A stretch of DNA of 64,000 bases, taken from the NCBI RefSeq assembly GCF_004348735.1, contig NZ_SMKT01000032.1, positions 1 to 64,000 of the forward strand, written 5' to 3'. The stretch comes from Actinomadura sp. KC06 (lineage in GTDB: Bacteria > Actinomycetota > Actinomycetes > Streptosporangiales > Streptosporangiaceae). The first letter of the stretch is position 1. The number at the start of each line of letters is the position of its first letter. Positions 40,915-49,536 of the stretch are shown here, piece after piece. A program made the translations under genes and the position numbers. Under the pieces are notes generated by a model. The model saw only the letters and a list, made by a program, of their open reading frames with translations. It searched no databases and was not told where the DNA came from.

Positions 40915-41795
40915 CGGCGGTCCGGGAGGCCCCGCGCGGGCTCGTGCGGCGCCGGCTCGCCCCCCGGCGGCCGGGCGCGGAGTCGGCGCGGCTGATCGCG
41001 GGCCTCGGCATCGCGGTCGTGCTCGTCGGCGGGACGCTCGTCGCGCTGCTGTTCGGCGGCATCACCGACGTGAAGACCGGCGTCGAGTCGCGGCTGCTGT
41101 CGCCCGGCGAGGACGGCCACCTGCTCGGCACCGACGGCGTCGGCCGCGACCTGCTGACCTGGACGATCGCCGGGTTCGGCTGGACGGCGTCGGTCGCCGC
41201 CACCGCCGCGTGCATCGTCACCGTCATCGGCCTGACGCTCGGCGTCCTCGCCGGGTCGACCACCGGCTACGTCCAGGCCGCGATCTCCCGCGTCATCGAC
41301 GTGTGCCTGTCGCTGCCCTACCTCGTCATCGCGGTCGCGGCGATGGCGGCGGTCGGCCGCGGGTTCCTGCCGCTGTCGATCACTCTCGGCGTCGTGGGCT
41401 GGCCCATCTTCGCCCGCGTGATCTACGCCGAGACGCGCGGGCTGATGCAGCGCGAGTACGTCCGCGCGGCGCGGCTCCTCGGCGTGACGCGGCCCCGCAT
41501 CCTGATCGCGCACGTCCTGCCCGGCCTGCGGCACACGATCATGGTGATGTGGGCGTTCGTGTTCGCCGACCTGCTGGTCGCCGAGAGCGGGCTGTCCTTC
41601 CTCGGCATCGGCGCGCCGCTCGGCTCGCCGTCGCTCGGCAACATGCTGTCCGAGGGCCGCCAGCATCTGGTCGGGTCGCCGCTGCTGGTGCTCGTGCCCG
41701 CCGCCGTCATCGTCCTGGCCGTGACCGCCGCCAACCTCGTCGGCGACGGCATGGCCGCCCGCAGCAGGGCGCGGCTGAAGTCGGTGGGCCCGTGA
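40911..41795 (+). CDS. ABC importer permease (DppC/OppC type)
   Basis: 294 residues, about six membrane helices. LLGTDGVGRDLLTWTIAG is the DppC signature; the EAA loop is REYVRAARLLGVTRPRILIAHVLPGL. ATG overlaps the DppB stop. It forms the translocation pore with the preceding permease. Confidence 0.93.
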   Translation: MTAVREAPRGLVRRRLAPRRPGAESARLIAGLGIAVVLVGGTLVALLFGGITDVKTGVESRLLSPGEDGHLLGTDGVGRDLLTWTIAGFGWTASVAATAACIVTVIGLTLGVLAGSTTGYVQAAISRVIDVCLSLPYLVIAVAAMAAVGRGFLPLSITLGVVGWPIFARVIYAETRGLMQREYVRAARLLGVTRPRILIAHVLPGLRHTIMVMWAFVFADLLVAESGLSFLGIGAPLGSPSLGNMLSEGRQHLVGSPLLVLVPAAVIVLAVTAANLVGDGMAARSRARLKSVGP

Positions 41796-42778
41796 CAGCC
41801 GCGCCCGTCGAACCGAGAGAGCAGACGATGGACGAAGCCCTGCTCGACGTGGACGGCCTCTCGGTCGTCCACGACGGCGGCACCCGGATCGTGCAGGACG
41901 TGTCGTTCCGCCTCGGACGCGGCGAGATCCTCGGGCTCGTCGGCGAGTCCGGGTCGGGCAAGTCCCTCACCGCGCTCAGCCTGATCGGGCTGCTGCCGCC
42001 GGGCCTGACGCGGACCGGGACCGTCCGGCTCGGCGGCGAGGACCTCACCGGACGCTCCGAGAAGCAGCTGGAGCGCGTCCGCGGGTCGCGGATCGGCATG
42101 GTGTTCCAGGACCCCATGACCGGGCTGAACCCGGTGCGCCGGATCGGGTCGGTGCTGGTGGAGACGATCCTGCGGCACCAGGACGTGTCCCGCGCCGCCG
42201 CCCGAGAGAAGGCCGTCGAGGCGCTCGCCGCGGTCGGCGTCCCCTCGCCGGGCGACCGCGTCCGGGCGTATCCGCACCAGCTCTCGGGCGGCCTCCGGCA
42301 GCGCGCGATGATCGCGCTGGCGCTGATCAACGAGCCGTCGGTCATCCTCGCCGACGAGCCGACCACCGCGCTCGACACCACCATCCAGGCGCAGATCACG
42401 CAGCTCATGCGGGACCAGATCCAGGCGCGCGGCGCGTCGATGATCCTGATCACGCACGATCTCGGCGTCGCCACCGAGCTGTGCGACCGCGTCGCGGTCA
42501 TGTACGCGGGCGGCGTCGTGGAGGAGGGCCCGACCCGCGAGCTGCTGCGGCGCCCGCGCCACCCCTACACGGCGGCGCTGCTGGCGGCGGCGCCGAACTT
42601 CGACCGGACGCGGACGCTCGCCGCGATCTCCGGCGCTCCGCCGTCGCCGTTCGCCCGCCCGGACGGCTGCCCCTTCCACCCGCGGTGCGAACGCGCGCAG
42701 GACGCCTGCCGCACGGAGGAACCCGTCCTGACCGTGTCCGGTTCGCACCGCCTGGCCTGCTGGAACCCCCATGACTGA
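41792..42778 (+). CDS. ABC importer ATPase (DppD/OppD type)
   Basis: 328 residues. Walker A GESGSGKS at about 51-58, signature LSGGLRQR at about 164, Walker B VILADEP at about 181, switch His in LITHDLG. The C-terminal extension with CPFHPRCERAQDAC (four Cys) is the OppD-type Fe-S/zinc-binding tail. GTG 41792 overlaps the permease stop; ATG 41828 is an alternative start. Confidence 0.92.
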   Translation: MTAAPVEPREQTMDEALLDVDGLSVVHDGGTRIVQDVSFRLGRGEILGLVGESGSGKSLTALSLIGLLPPGLTRTGTVRLGGEDLTGRSEKQLERVRGSRIGMVFQDPMTGLNPVRRIGSVLVETILRHQDVSRAAAREKAVEALAAVGVPSPGDRVRAYPHQLSGGLRQRAMIALALINEPSVILADEPTTALDTTIQAQITQLMRDQIQARGASMILITHDLGVATELCDRVAVMYAGGVVEEGPTRELLRRPRHPYTAALLAAAPNFDRTRTLAAISGAPPSPFARPDGCPFHPRCERAQDACRTEEPVLTVSGSHRLACWNPHD

Positions 42779-43787
42779 CGCGCCCGCGGCCGGCCCGCAC
42801 ATGACCGGTAAGGACCGGCCCATCATGGAGATGTCCGGCGTCTCCGTCCGGTTCCCGGTCGGCGGGCGGACGCTCACCGCGGTCGACGACGTCTCGCTGG
42901 CGCTGTATCGGGGGCAGACGCTCGCGCTCGTCGGCGAGTCCGGATCGGGCAAGTCCACGGCAGCGACCGCGCTGATGCGCGCCACGTCCCCGCAGACCGG
43001 GCGGATCACCTTCGACGGACGCGACATCACCCACATGCCCGAGCGGCGGCTGCGCCCGCTGCGCCGCCACTTCCAGATGATCCTCCAGGACCCCTACGCC
43101 AGCCTCGACCCGCGCATGACCGTCGACCGGATCGTCGCCGAGCCGCTGCGCGCCCACGGGTTCGGGACGCGAGAGCAGATCCGCGCCCGCGTCGCGGAGG
43201 TCCTCGGCCAGGTCGGGCTCCCGGAGTCGGCCGCCGGCCGCTACCCGGCGCAGTTCTCCGGCGGGCAGCGGCAGCGGATCTCGATCGCCCGCGCGCTCGC
43301 CGCCCGGCCCTCGGTGATCGTCGCGGACGAGCCCGTGTCCGCCCTCGACGTGTCCATCCAGGCGCAGATCGTCAACCTGCTCGGCGAGGTGCAGAGGACC
43401 GACGACCTGGCGTTCCTGCTGATCGCGCACGACCTGTCGCTCGTCCACCACATCTCCGACCGCGTCGTCGTGCTGTACCTCGGGCGGGTGCTGGAGGAGG
43501 GGCCGACGACGTCGGTCGTGGCGTCGCCGCAGCACCCGTACACAGCGGCGCTGCTGTCAGCGACGCCGACGACCGACGAGCGGCCGCGGGAACGGATCGT
43601 GCTGTCGGGCGACCCGCCGTCGCCGATCGACCGGCCGTCCGGGTGCGTGTTCCACACCCGGTGCCCGGTCGCGCGGGACGTGTGCGCGACCGACGTGCCG
43701 CCGCTGACGGTGTCCGGGGAACGCTCGGTGGCCTGCTTCTTCCCCGGCGAGGTGGATTCCGGACTCGGCCTTGAGGAGGCCCGATGA
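42771..43787 (+). CDS. ABC importer ATPase (DppF/OppF type)
   Basis: 338 residues. Walker A GESGSGKST at about 55-63, signature FSGGQRQR, Walker B VIVADEP, HTRCPVARDVC tail with Cys residues. Pairs with the preceding ATPase. The start overlaps the DppD stop by 8 bp; the end overlaps the methyltransferase ATG by 4 bp, so the importer and the methyltransferase module are one transcription unit. Confidence 0.92.
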   Translation: MTDAPAAGPHMTGKDRPIMEMSGVSVRFPVGGRTLTAVDDVSLALYRGQTLALVGESGSGKSTAATALMRATSPQTGRITFDGRDITHMPERRLRPLRRHFQMILQDPYASLDPRMTVDRIVAEPLRAHGFGTREQIRARVAEVLGQVGLPESAAGRYPAQFSGGQRQRISIARALAARPSVIVADEPVSALDVSIQAQIVNLLGEVQRTDDLAFLLIAHDLSLVHHISDRVVVLYLGRVLEEGPTTSVVASPQHPYTAALLSATPTTDERPRERIVLSGDPPSPIDRPSGCVFHTRCPVARDVCATDVPPLTVSGERSVACFFPGEVDSGLGLEEAR

Positions 43788-44812
43788 ACGACGTCGCACG
43801 CCGCGCGCGGGTGGACTTCGCGCTCGCGCTCCGCCGCCAGTGGGCCGGATCGCTGTATCCGGCGCTCGTCGGTCAGGCGGGCGCGGACCCGGACCGCGCG
43901 TCCGTCCACGCGGCGCCGGTGTACCCATGGTTCGCGTGGCTGGAGCGGTCCGCGCAGAAGATGCTGTGGCGCGCGGTGGAGGAGGCGGTCGACGCGACCG
44001 ACGCGGCCGGCGCCGAGGACGCCCTGTCCGCGTCCGCACCCGGCCTGGAGCTGAACCCCGACCTGCGGCTGCCCGCCTGGTACACCGACGTGGACATCCA
44101 CATCCAGCCCGGCGGCATCTGGCGCGCCGACCGCGACGCCCTGGTGTACGAGGCGGGCGCCAAGCTCGTGATGCTGGGTGAGAACGACGACTACGCGTTC
44201 CACACCCTGTTCACCGACACCGCCGTCCCCGACCGGCCGTACGAGCGGATCGTGGACCTCGGCTGCGGGTTCGGCAAGAGCACCCGGCCGTTCAAGCGGC
44301 GCTGGCCGGACGCCGAGGTGATCGGCGTCGACCTGTCCGCGCCCGTGCTGCGGCTGGCCGCGCGCCGGACGGCAGGGCTCGGCATCCGGTACGTCCAGGC
44401 CGACGCCGCTGACACCGGGCTGCCGGCGGGCTCGGCGGACCTCGTCACCGCGACGATGCTCGTCCACGAGCTGCCGCCTCCGGTGATCGCCGGCGTGCTC
44501 GCCGAGGCCGCGCGCGTCCTCGCCCCGGGCGGGCTGCTGCGCGTCCTGGACTTCCACCCGACGGGCGACGTCGTCCGCGACCTCGCGCTGGTCGAGCACG
44601 GCGACCGCAACAACGAGCCGTACCTGCCGATGCTGTTCGGCACCGACTGCCTCGCCCTGTGCGCGGACGCCGGGCTCGCGGACGCGCGCTGGGTCGCGTT
44701 CGACGAGCGCGGCGCCGGGCGCCTGGAGACGACGCGATGGCCCGACCGTGCCGAATGGCACTTCCCCTGGGCCGTCCTGGAAGCACGCAAGCCGGAGGAC
44801 GCCCGTGCCTGA
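43784..44812 (+). CDS. Class I SAM-dependent methyltransferase with N-terminal extension, copy 2
   Basis: 342 residues. The N-terminal 150 residues include DVDIHIQPGGIWRADRDAL and GAKLVMLGENDD, clearly matching the layout of the protein at 30444. Motif I is IVDLGCGFGKST at about 155, followed by VIGVDLSAPVLRL, LPAGSADLVTATMLVHELP and EAARVLAPGGLL. The methyl acceptor is unknown. It overlaps the ATPase gene upstream and the small gene at 44805 downstream. Confidence 0.85.
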   Translation: MNDVARRARVDFALALRRQWAGSLYPALVGQAGADPDRASVHAAPVYPWFAWLERSAQKMLWRAVEEAVDATDAAGAEDALSASAPGLELNPDLRLPAWYTDVDIHIQPGGIWRADRDALVYEAGAKLVMLGENDDYAFHTLFTDTAVPDRPYERIVDLGCGFGKSTRPFKRRWPDAEVIGVDLSAPVLRLAARRTAGLGIRYVQADAADTGLPAGSADLVTATMLVHELPPPVIAGVLAEAARVLAPGGLLRVLDFHPTGDVVRDLALVEHGDRNNEPYLPMLFGTDCLALCADAGLADARWVAFDERGAGRLETTRWPDRAEWHFPWAVLEARKPEDARA

Positions 44813-45074
44813 CATCGAGCCCCTGCCCCCCGTGCCGGAACTCCGCGCACTCGGCTCCGCCCAGGTGGACCAGCTCGCGGCCATGGTGTTCGAGCTGGCC
44901 GCGCAACTGCACGAGGAACGCGCGCGGGTGCGCGAACTGGAGCGGCGGCTGGGGGTGCCGTCCGGCGCCGACCTGACCGAGGAGCTGAACCGGTCGATCG
45001 CGCGGCTGCTCGCCATCGCCGCCGAACGCGACGACGCCCGCGCGCCTCTCCACGCCGACCGGACGGGGAGCTGA
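44805..45074 (+). CDS. Small helical protein paired with methyltransferase copy 2
   Basis: 89 residues. After a Pro-rich start (PLPPVPELR), a long amphipathic helix VDQLAAMVFELAAQLHEERAR then VRELERRLG, with heptad-like Leu, suggests a coiled coil. It resembles the small protein at 31508 in position, size and the DQL...LAA-L...L-E-x-x-L pattern. The GTG start is inside the end of the methyltransferase gene; GGAGGAC lies before it. Confidence 0.7.
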   Translation: MPDIEPLPPVPELRALGSAQVDQLAAMVFELAAQLHEERARVRELERRLGVPSGADLTEELNRSIARLLAIAAERDDARAPLHADRTGS

Positions 45075-45076
45075 CC

Positions 45077-45925
45077 GTGGGACGCCCGTTCATCGAGTTC
45101 ATCCAGTCGCAGGCCCTGCCGTGGCAGGACGGCCTCTACGGCCGGAACGACCCTGGAATCGACAGCAAACTGCTCAGCCTGGACGAGGAGACCGGCGCGT
45201 CCAGCCTCCTCGTCCGCTACCCGGCCGGGTATACGCGCGGGGAGGGCGTCCATCATCTGGACGTGGACGAGGAATTCCTCGTCCTGCACGGTTCGCTGAC
45301 CGTCTCCGGCGTCGAATACGGCAAATACTCCTACGCGCATTTCCCCGCCGGGACGAACACGTCCGGTGTCGCGTCCCGGACGGGCGCCGTGGTGCTCGCG
45401 TTCTTCTCCGGCGAGCCGCGGTTCCGCGACGGCGAGGCCCCGGCCGGGATGCTCGACGAGCGCCGCCTCGTCACCAAGGTCGACGGGTTCGCCGGGGAGT
45501 GGGGCGGCAACTTCCATCCGACGTTCCCGCCCGGCGCGGGCCGCAAGTGGCTGCGCCGCGACCCGGTCGACGGCGAGGAGACGTGGCTGCTCGGCACGAT
45601 GCCGCTGCGGTCGGGCCGCAAGCCGGAGAAGCACCCGGTCGTGGAGGAGATGTACCTGCTGGCCGGGGAACTCGCCGGCCCGCTCGGCCTGATGCGCGCG
45701 GGCTGCTACTTCTGGCGCCCGCCGGAGGAGTGGCACGGCCCGTTCGGCTCCCCCACCGGCAACCTCATGCTGTTCCGCACCAAGGGCGGCCCGCTCAGCA
45801 CCGTCTACACCGAGCACGACGTCGACTTCACCTGGACGCCCGAGCACCGCCCGATCCTGCCGCCCGACCTGGCCGCCTACGGCGCCGAACCCCTCCCGGA
45901 CCAGCCCGGCTGCCTGTGCTTCTGA
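45077..45925 (+). CDS. Two-cupin protein (DUF4437-like)
   Basis: 282 residues. First cupin: VRYPAGYTRGEGVHHLDVDEEFLVLHGSL (HH pair and E as metal ligands); second cupin: KPEKHPVVEEMYLLAGEL and YFWRPPEEWHGPFGSP (His, Glu, His set). Most complete metal-ligand sets among the three cupins in the window, so this is the best candidate for a catalytic Fe or Zn enzyme (dioxygenase or hydrolase). GTG start 2 bp after the small gene. It overlaps the next ATG by one base. Confidence 0.83.
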   Translation: MGRPFIEFIQSQALPWQDGLYGRNDPGIDSKLLSLDEETGASSLLVRYPAGYTRGEGVHHLDVDEEFLVLHGSLTVSGVEYGKYSYAHFPAGTNTSGVASRTGAVVLAFFSGEPRFRDGEAPAGMLDERRLVTKVDGFAGEWGGNFHPTFPPGAGRKWLRRDPVDGEETWLLGTMPLRSGRKPEKHPVVEEMYLLAGELAGPLGLMRAGCYFWRPPEEWHGPFGSPTGNLMLFRTKGGPLSTVYTEHDVDFTWTPEHRPILPPDLAAYGAEPLPDQPGCLCF

Positions 45926-46719
45926 TGGACGGGCCGAGGGTGGAGCGCCGGCTCGTCCGCACGCCGGAGGGGTACGTCCACCTGCGCGCCACGCCCGGCG
46001 ACGGCCCTGACCTGCTGCTCCTGCACCAGGTGCCCGCGTCCGGACGGCTGTGGCTGCCGGTGATGCGGGAGCTGGCGCGGCTGCCGTGCGTCGCGCCGGA
46101 CATGCTGAACCTCGGCGAGTCCGACGCCACGTCGCGCCCGCTGAGCCTCTCCGAACACGCGGGGCTGCTGTGGGAAGCCGTCCAGGAGGCGCGTCCCGGG
46201 CCGAAGGTCGTCGTCGGCCACCACACCGGCGCGGCGCTGGCGGCGGTCATGGCGGCCGAGCATCCGGACAGCGTCGTGGGCCTCGGTCTCGTCGGGTACC
46301 CGGCGTACTTCGACTGGCGGACGAAGCTGTTCAAGTACGAGCGGCTGAATCCGGTGCCCGCCACACCCGAGGGCGTCGCGGACGTGTGGCGGTTCATGGC
46401 CCGCGCGTTCACCGAGGGCGCCGACCCTGATCTGGTGTTCGACGCCTTCGCCGACCGCGTCCGGGCCGGGCGCGTCTGGTACGAGGGCTACGTGGCCCTT
46501 TGGAACACGGACCTGCGCTCCGTCCTGGCCGGGGCGAGGTCGCCGGGGCGTCCGACGGCCGTCGTCGCACCGGACGGCGACGCGCTGTCGGCGCTGGCCG
46601 ACGAGGTCGGGCACGTCCTCGACGCGCCCGTCACCCGCATCCCGGGCGGGACGTTCGTCCTCACCGAAGACCCGGCGGCGCTCGCGGCCGTCGTGCGCGA
46701 CCTGTGGAGGAGCCTGTGA
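45925..46719 (+). CDS. Alpha/beta-hydrolase-fold protein with altered catalytic residues
   Basis: 264 residues, alpha/beta-hydrolase fold: LLLLHQVPASGRLWLPVMREL (oxyanion-loop region), nucleophile elbow KVVVGHHTGAALA and cap region. The elbow G-x-Nuc-x-G reads G-H-H-T-G, so His100 sits where Ser/Asp/Cys is expected, and the usual late His (GHF) reads PGGTFVLTEDP. It may be non-hydrolytic or use unusual chemistry. ATG overlaps the cupin stop; the end overlaps the flavoprotein GTG. Confidence 0.8.
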   Translation: MDGPRVERRLVRTPEGYVHLRATPGDGPDLLLLHQVPASGRLWLPVMRELARLPCVAPDMLNLGESDATSRPLSLSEHAGLLWEAVQEARPGPKVVVGHHTGAALAAVMAAEHPDSVVGLGLVGYPAYFDWRTKLFKYERLNPVPATPEGVADVWRFMARAFTEGADPDLVFDAFADRVRAGRVWYEGYVALWNTDLRSVLAGARSPGRPTAVVAPDGDALSALADEVGHVLDAPVTRIPGGTFVLTEDPAALAAVVRDLWRSL

Positions 46720-48128
46720 CACCGCCGGCGCACGTCATCGTCGGTGCGGGAGCGGCCGGCATGATGGCCGCGCTCACCGCCGCCGAGCGCGGGGTGCCGG
46801 TCCTCGTCCTGGACGCCGCCGACGCGGTGGGCGGGTCGCTGAACATCTCGTCCGGGCAGCTCAGCGCGGCCGGGACGCTGCTCCAGCGACGGCGCGGCAT
46901 CGTCGACTCGCCGGACGCGCACTACGCCGACATCATGCGCATCAGCGAGAACACAGCCGACCCGACGCTCGTGCGCCTCGCCGTCGACAACGCCGCCCGG
47001 ACGCTGGACTGGCCGACCGAGAACGGCATGGAGTTCATGCCGGACCACCCCGTCGAAGGGTTCGCGCATGAGCCGTACACGGTGGCGCGCTATTACTGGG
47101 GCCCCGATTTCGGCCGCTCAATCCTGCAAATACTGCGGAAGGCATTCGACGCGCAGGTCACCGCGGGCCGCATCACACTGTCGCTGAACACGAAACTCAT
47201 CGGGCTCGTCATGTCCGGCCGCCGCGTGACGGCCGTGACGGCGACGGCTCCGGACGGTGAGCGCACCTACCCGGCGTCATCGGTACTGCTGGCGACCGGC
47301 GGCTACAACGCCAATCCCGAGTTGTTCCACGAACTGAGCGGGCGCCCGGCCTACGGCGCCAATTCCTACCCGTACAACACCGGCGGCGGACTGGAGGCGG
47401 CACGCCGCGCCGGAGCGGCGCTGCGCGGCCACGAGAACTACCTGAGTTCGTTCGGCGTGGTGATGGACCGTCCGGGACTCGGCGCGAAGCTGGAATTCCG
47501 CCACATCCACCACCCGCAGGACCGCCCGCCCTGGGAAATCTACGTCAACACCGAAGGCCGCCGGTTCGTGGCCGAGGACGAGCCGAGCGTCAACGCACGC
47601 GAGCACGCCCTCTTGGACCAGCCCGAGCTGCGCCGCTATGTCGTGTTCGACGCCCGGGTCCTGCGCGAATCCCCACCGATGATCAGCGGCCGGACCAACC
47701 ACGAACTGCGCGACCTGTTCGACGTCCACCCGATGTTCACCAGCGCCCCCACACTGGACGGCCTCGCCGCGAAAACCGGACTGCCAGCCCCCGCGTTGGC
47801 CGAGACCGTCGCCGAATACAACACGACACTCGACTCCGGACGGCCTGACCCGTTCGGACGGCGGCACCGGCCGACCCGGATCGACGAAGGGCCGTTCTAC
47901 GCCATCCGCGTCCAGGGAGCATCGGTGACCAGCACCGTCGGCCTCGCCGTCGACTCCGATCTGCGTGTCCTCGACGCCACCGGCGAGCCGTTCACGAACC
48001 TCAGCGCGGCCGGCGAACTGCTGGGTTCCGGACAGCTCATGGGCAAATCATTCTGCGGCGGAATGATGGCGACACCCGCATTGACGCTGGGCCTCCTCTA
48101 CGGAGAAGGATTGTCCGCTCACGCGTAG
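46716..48128 (+). CDS. FAD-dependent dehydrogenase (fumarate reductase/KstD-like flavoprotein)
   Basis: 470 residues, complete. N-terminal VIVGAGAAGMMAALTAAERG, VLDAADAVGGS, block GRRFVAEDEPSVNARE and C-terminal GKSFCGGMMATPALTLGLL. Same architecture as the partial protein at 1-1414; both keep SGQLSAAG / GGHLSAAG near residue 45-50. It likely oxidises or reduces a C-C bond of the pathway substrate with FAD. GTG start with GGAGGAG just upstream, overlapping the hydrolase-like gene. Last gene of the long unit from 38378. Confidence 0.9.
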   Translation: MTPPAHVIVGAGAAGMMAALTAAERGVPVLVLDAADAVGGSLNISSGQLSAAGTLLQRRRGIVDSPDAHYADIMRISENTADPTLVRLAVDNAARTLDWPTENGMEFMPDHPVEGFAHEPYTVARYYWGPDFGRSILQILRKAFDAQVTAGRITLSLNTKLIGLVMSGRRVTAVTATAPDGERTYPASSVLLATGGYNANPELFHELSGRPAYGANSYPYNTGGGLEAARRAGAALRGHENYLSSFGVVMDRPGLGAKLEFRHIHHPQDRPPWEIYVNTEGRRFVAEDEPSVNAREHALLDQPELRRYVVFDARVLRESPPMISGRTNHELRDLFDVHPMFTSAPTLDGLAAKTGLPAPALAETVAEYNTTLDSGRPDPFGRRHRPTRIDEGPFYAIRVQGASVTSTVGLAVDSDLRVLDATGEPFTNLSAAGELLGSGQLMGKSFCGGMMATPALTLGLLYGEGLSAHA

Positions 48129-48154
48129 GTTCCTTTCGCGAGGCGGCATGGGTA

Positions 48155-48808
48155 TCAAGCCGCGGAGGTCTCCGCCGGGGCGCGGTCCTCGGGGTTGAGG
48201 GCCAGGAACGCCACCGCGGCCAGGGCTCCCCCGGCCAGGTCGGCCAGCAGCCAGATCCAGAGCTTCGTCCAGGCGAACACGCCCATCGTCGCCGCGCCGG
48301 TGGCGACCGCGGGGTTGAACGCTCCCCCGGAGACGCCGCCCACCGCGAAGGCGCCGGCCGCCACGGTGAACCCGATGGCCAGCCCGTAGAAGCTGTTGTC
48401 CGGGTGGTCCCGGCTGGTGGCCACGTTGAGGACGACGTAGGCGAGCGCGAGGGTGAACACCGCCTCGGCCAGGAGCGCCGTCCCGAGCGCGCGGCCGGAC
48501 GGCGACAGCTCCGCGATCTCGCCCGGATCCACCACGTACCGGGCGGCGATGGCGGCGACGACGCCCGCGATGAGCTGGGCCGCCCAGTAGGCGGCGGCGT
48601 CCGTCCAGCGGATCCGGCCGCGCAGGAGCACCGCCAGCGTCACCGCCGGGTTGTAATGGGCCCCGGAGATGTGCCCGCCCGCGTACACCATGACCATCAG
48701 CACCGCGCCGATGGCCAGCGGGGCGAACGGAGCCTTCGCCAGGACGGTGCAGCCCACGGTGAAGACCAGGAAGAATGTGCCGATGAACTCCGCGACGTAA
48801 CTACGCAC
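48155..48808 (-). CDS. MIP-family channel (aquaporin-like)
   Basis: 217 residues, six membrane helices plus two half-helices. The two NPA boxes are HYNPAVTLA and GGAFNPAVATG. The second NPA in water and glycerol channels is normally followed by Arg (NPAR), part of the selectivity filter; here it is Val. Selectivity may therefore be for uncharged or larger solutes. GTG start with GGGAGGT upstream. It is divergent from the redox genes at 48978 and likely not part of the catabolic regulon. Confidence 0.88.
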   Translation of the reverse strand: MRSYVAEFIGTFFLVFTVGCTVLAKAPFAPLAIGAVLMVMVYAGGHISGAHYNPAVTLAVLLRGRIRWTDAAAYWAAQLIAGVVAAIAARYVVDPGEIAELSPSGRALGTALLAEAVFTLALAYVVLNVATSRDHPDNSFYGLAIGFTVAAGAFAVGGVSGGAFNPAVATGAATMGVFAWTKLWIWLLADLAGGALAAVAFLALNPEDRAPAETSAA

Positions 48809-48977
48809 AATCGACCTCCCAAAGTCTGGGAAATGGCAATTAACCCCCTAGCGCCTTGAGCCTGTCACTTTGCTCGATCTCTGCGGAGGATCGCCGTCCT
48901 TACGGGCTGATTACGGACAGGCGGACGTTATCTCTTCGTAAGAACCGGGAACCGCGCCGTCCATTAGCGTGACCCGC

Positions 48978-49529
48978 ATGAAGAAGGCGCTCGCGATCGT
49001 GATCAGTGCGGTGTCGCTCCTCGCCGGATGCGGGGGCGCCGGCGATGAGACGACCGCCGTCGAACCGACGGCCTCCGCGTCCCGGAGCCCCGCTGCGCAG
49101 AGCCCTGCGGGCCAGGACGCGCCCCAGACGCTGCGGTTCAAGGGCGAGACGCTCGCCGGTGACGCCTTCGACGGCACAAGTCTGGCGGGCAAGCCCGTGG
49201 TGTTCTGGTTCTGGGCCCCCTGGTGCCCCAAGTGCCTCGCCGAAGGCCCCGATGTCGCCAAGGTCGCCGAGAAATTCAAGGGCAGGGTCTCCTTCGTCGG
49301 CATCGGAGGGCTGGAGAAGGACAAAGGCCGATTGCGCGCCTTCGTCTCCCGGACGGGCACCGAGAACCTCACCCACCTGGACGACCGGACCGGCAAGGTG
49401 TACTCCCATTTCAAGGTGACCTCGCAGTCGTCCTTCTTGTTCATGAAGCCCGACGGGACGACGAGCAAAGACTCCGGACCGCTCGGGGAGTCCGAGCTGA
49501 ACCGGCACGTCGGCGAACTCCTCGGCTGA
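48978..49529 (+). CDS. Thioredoxin-like lipoprotein (DsbE/MPT53-like)
   Basis: 183 residues. Lipoprotein signal MKKALAIVISAVSLLAGCG (lipobox LAGC), Ser/Ala-rich linker, then a thioredoxin fold with WAPWCPKCLAEGP (CxxC = CPKC) and the cis-Pro loop region VTSQSSFLFMKPDG. Extracytoplasmic disulfide exchange (oxidation or reduction of secreted proteins) is expected. Start ATG 48978. The CcdA-like gene follows 7 bp later, as in the Mycobacterium MPT53-Rv2877c pair. Confidence 0.88.
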   Translation: MKKALAIVISAVSLLAGCGGAGDETTAVEPTASASRSPAAQSPAGQDAPQTLRFKGETLAGDAFDGTSLAGKPVVFWFWAPWCPKCLAEGPDVAKVAEKFKGRVSFVGIGGLEKDKGRLRAFVSRTGTENLTHLDDRTGKVYSHFKVTSQSSFLFMKPDGTTSKDSGPLGESELNRHVGELLG

Positions 49530-49536
49530 CCGGTCG

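Noticed and set aside
43241-45847. An 868-codon minus-strand open frame
   Set aside because: Same reason: it lies antisense to ATPase, methyltransferase and cupin genes with strong motifs, and its own translation is low complexity.
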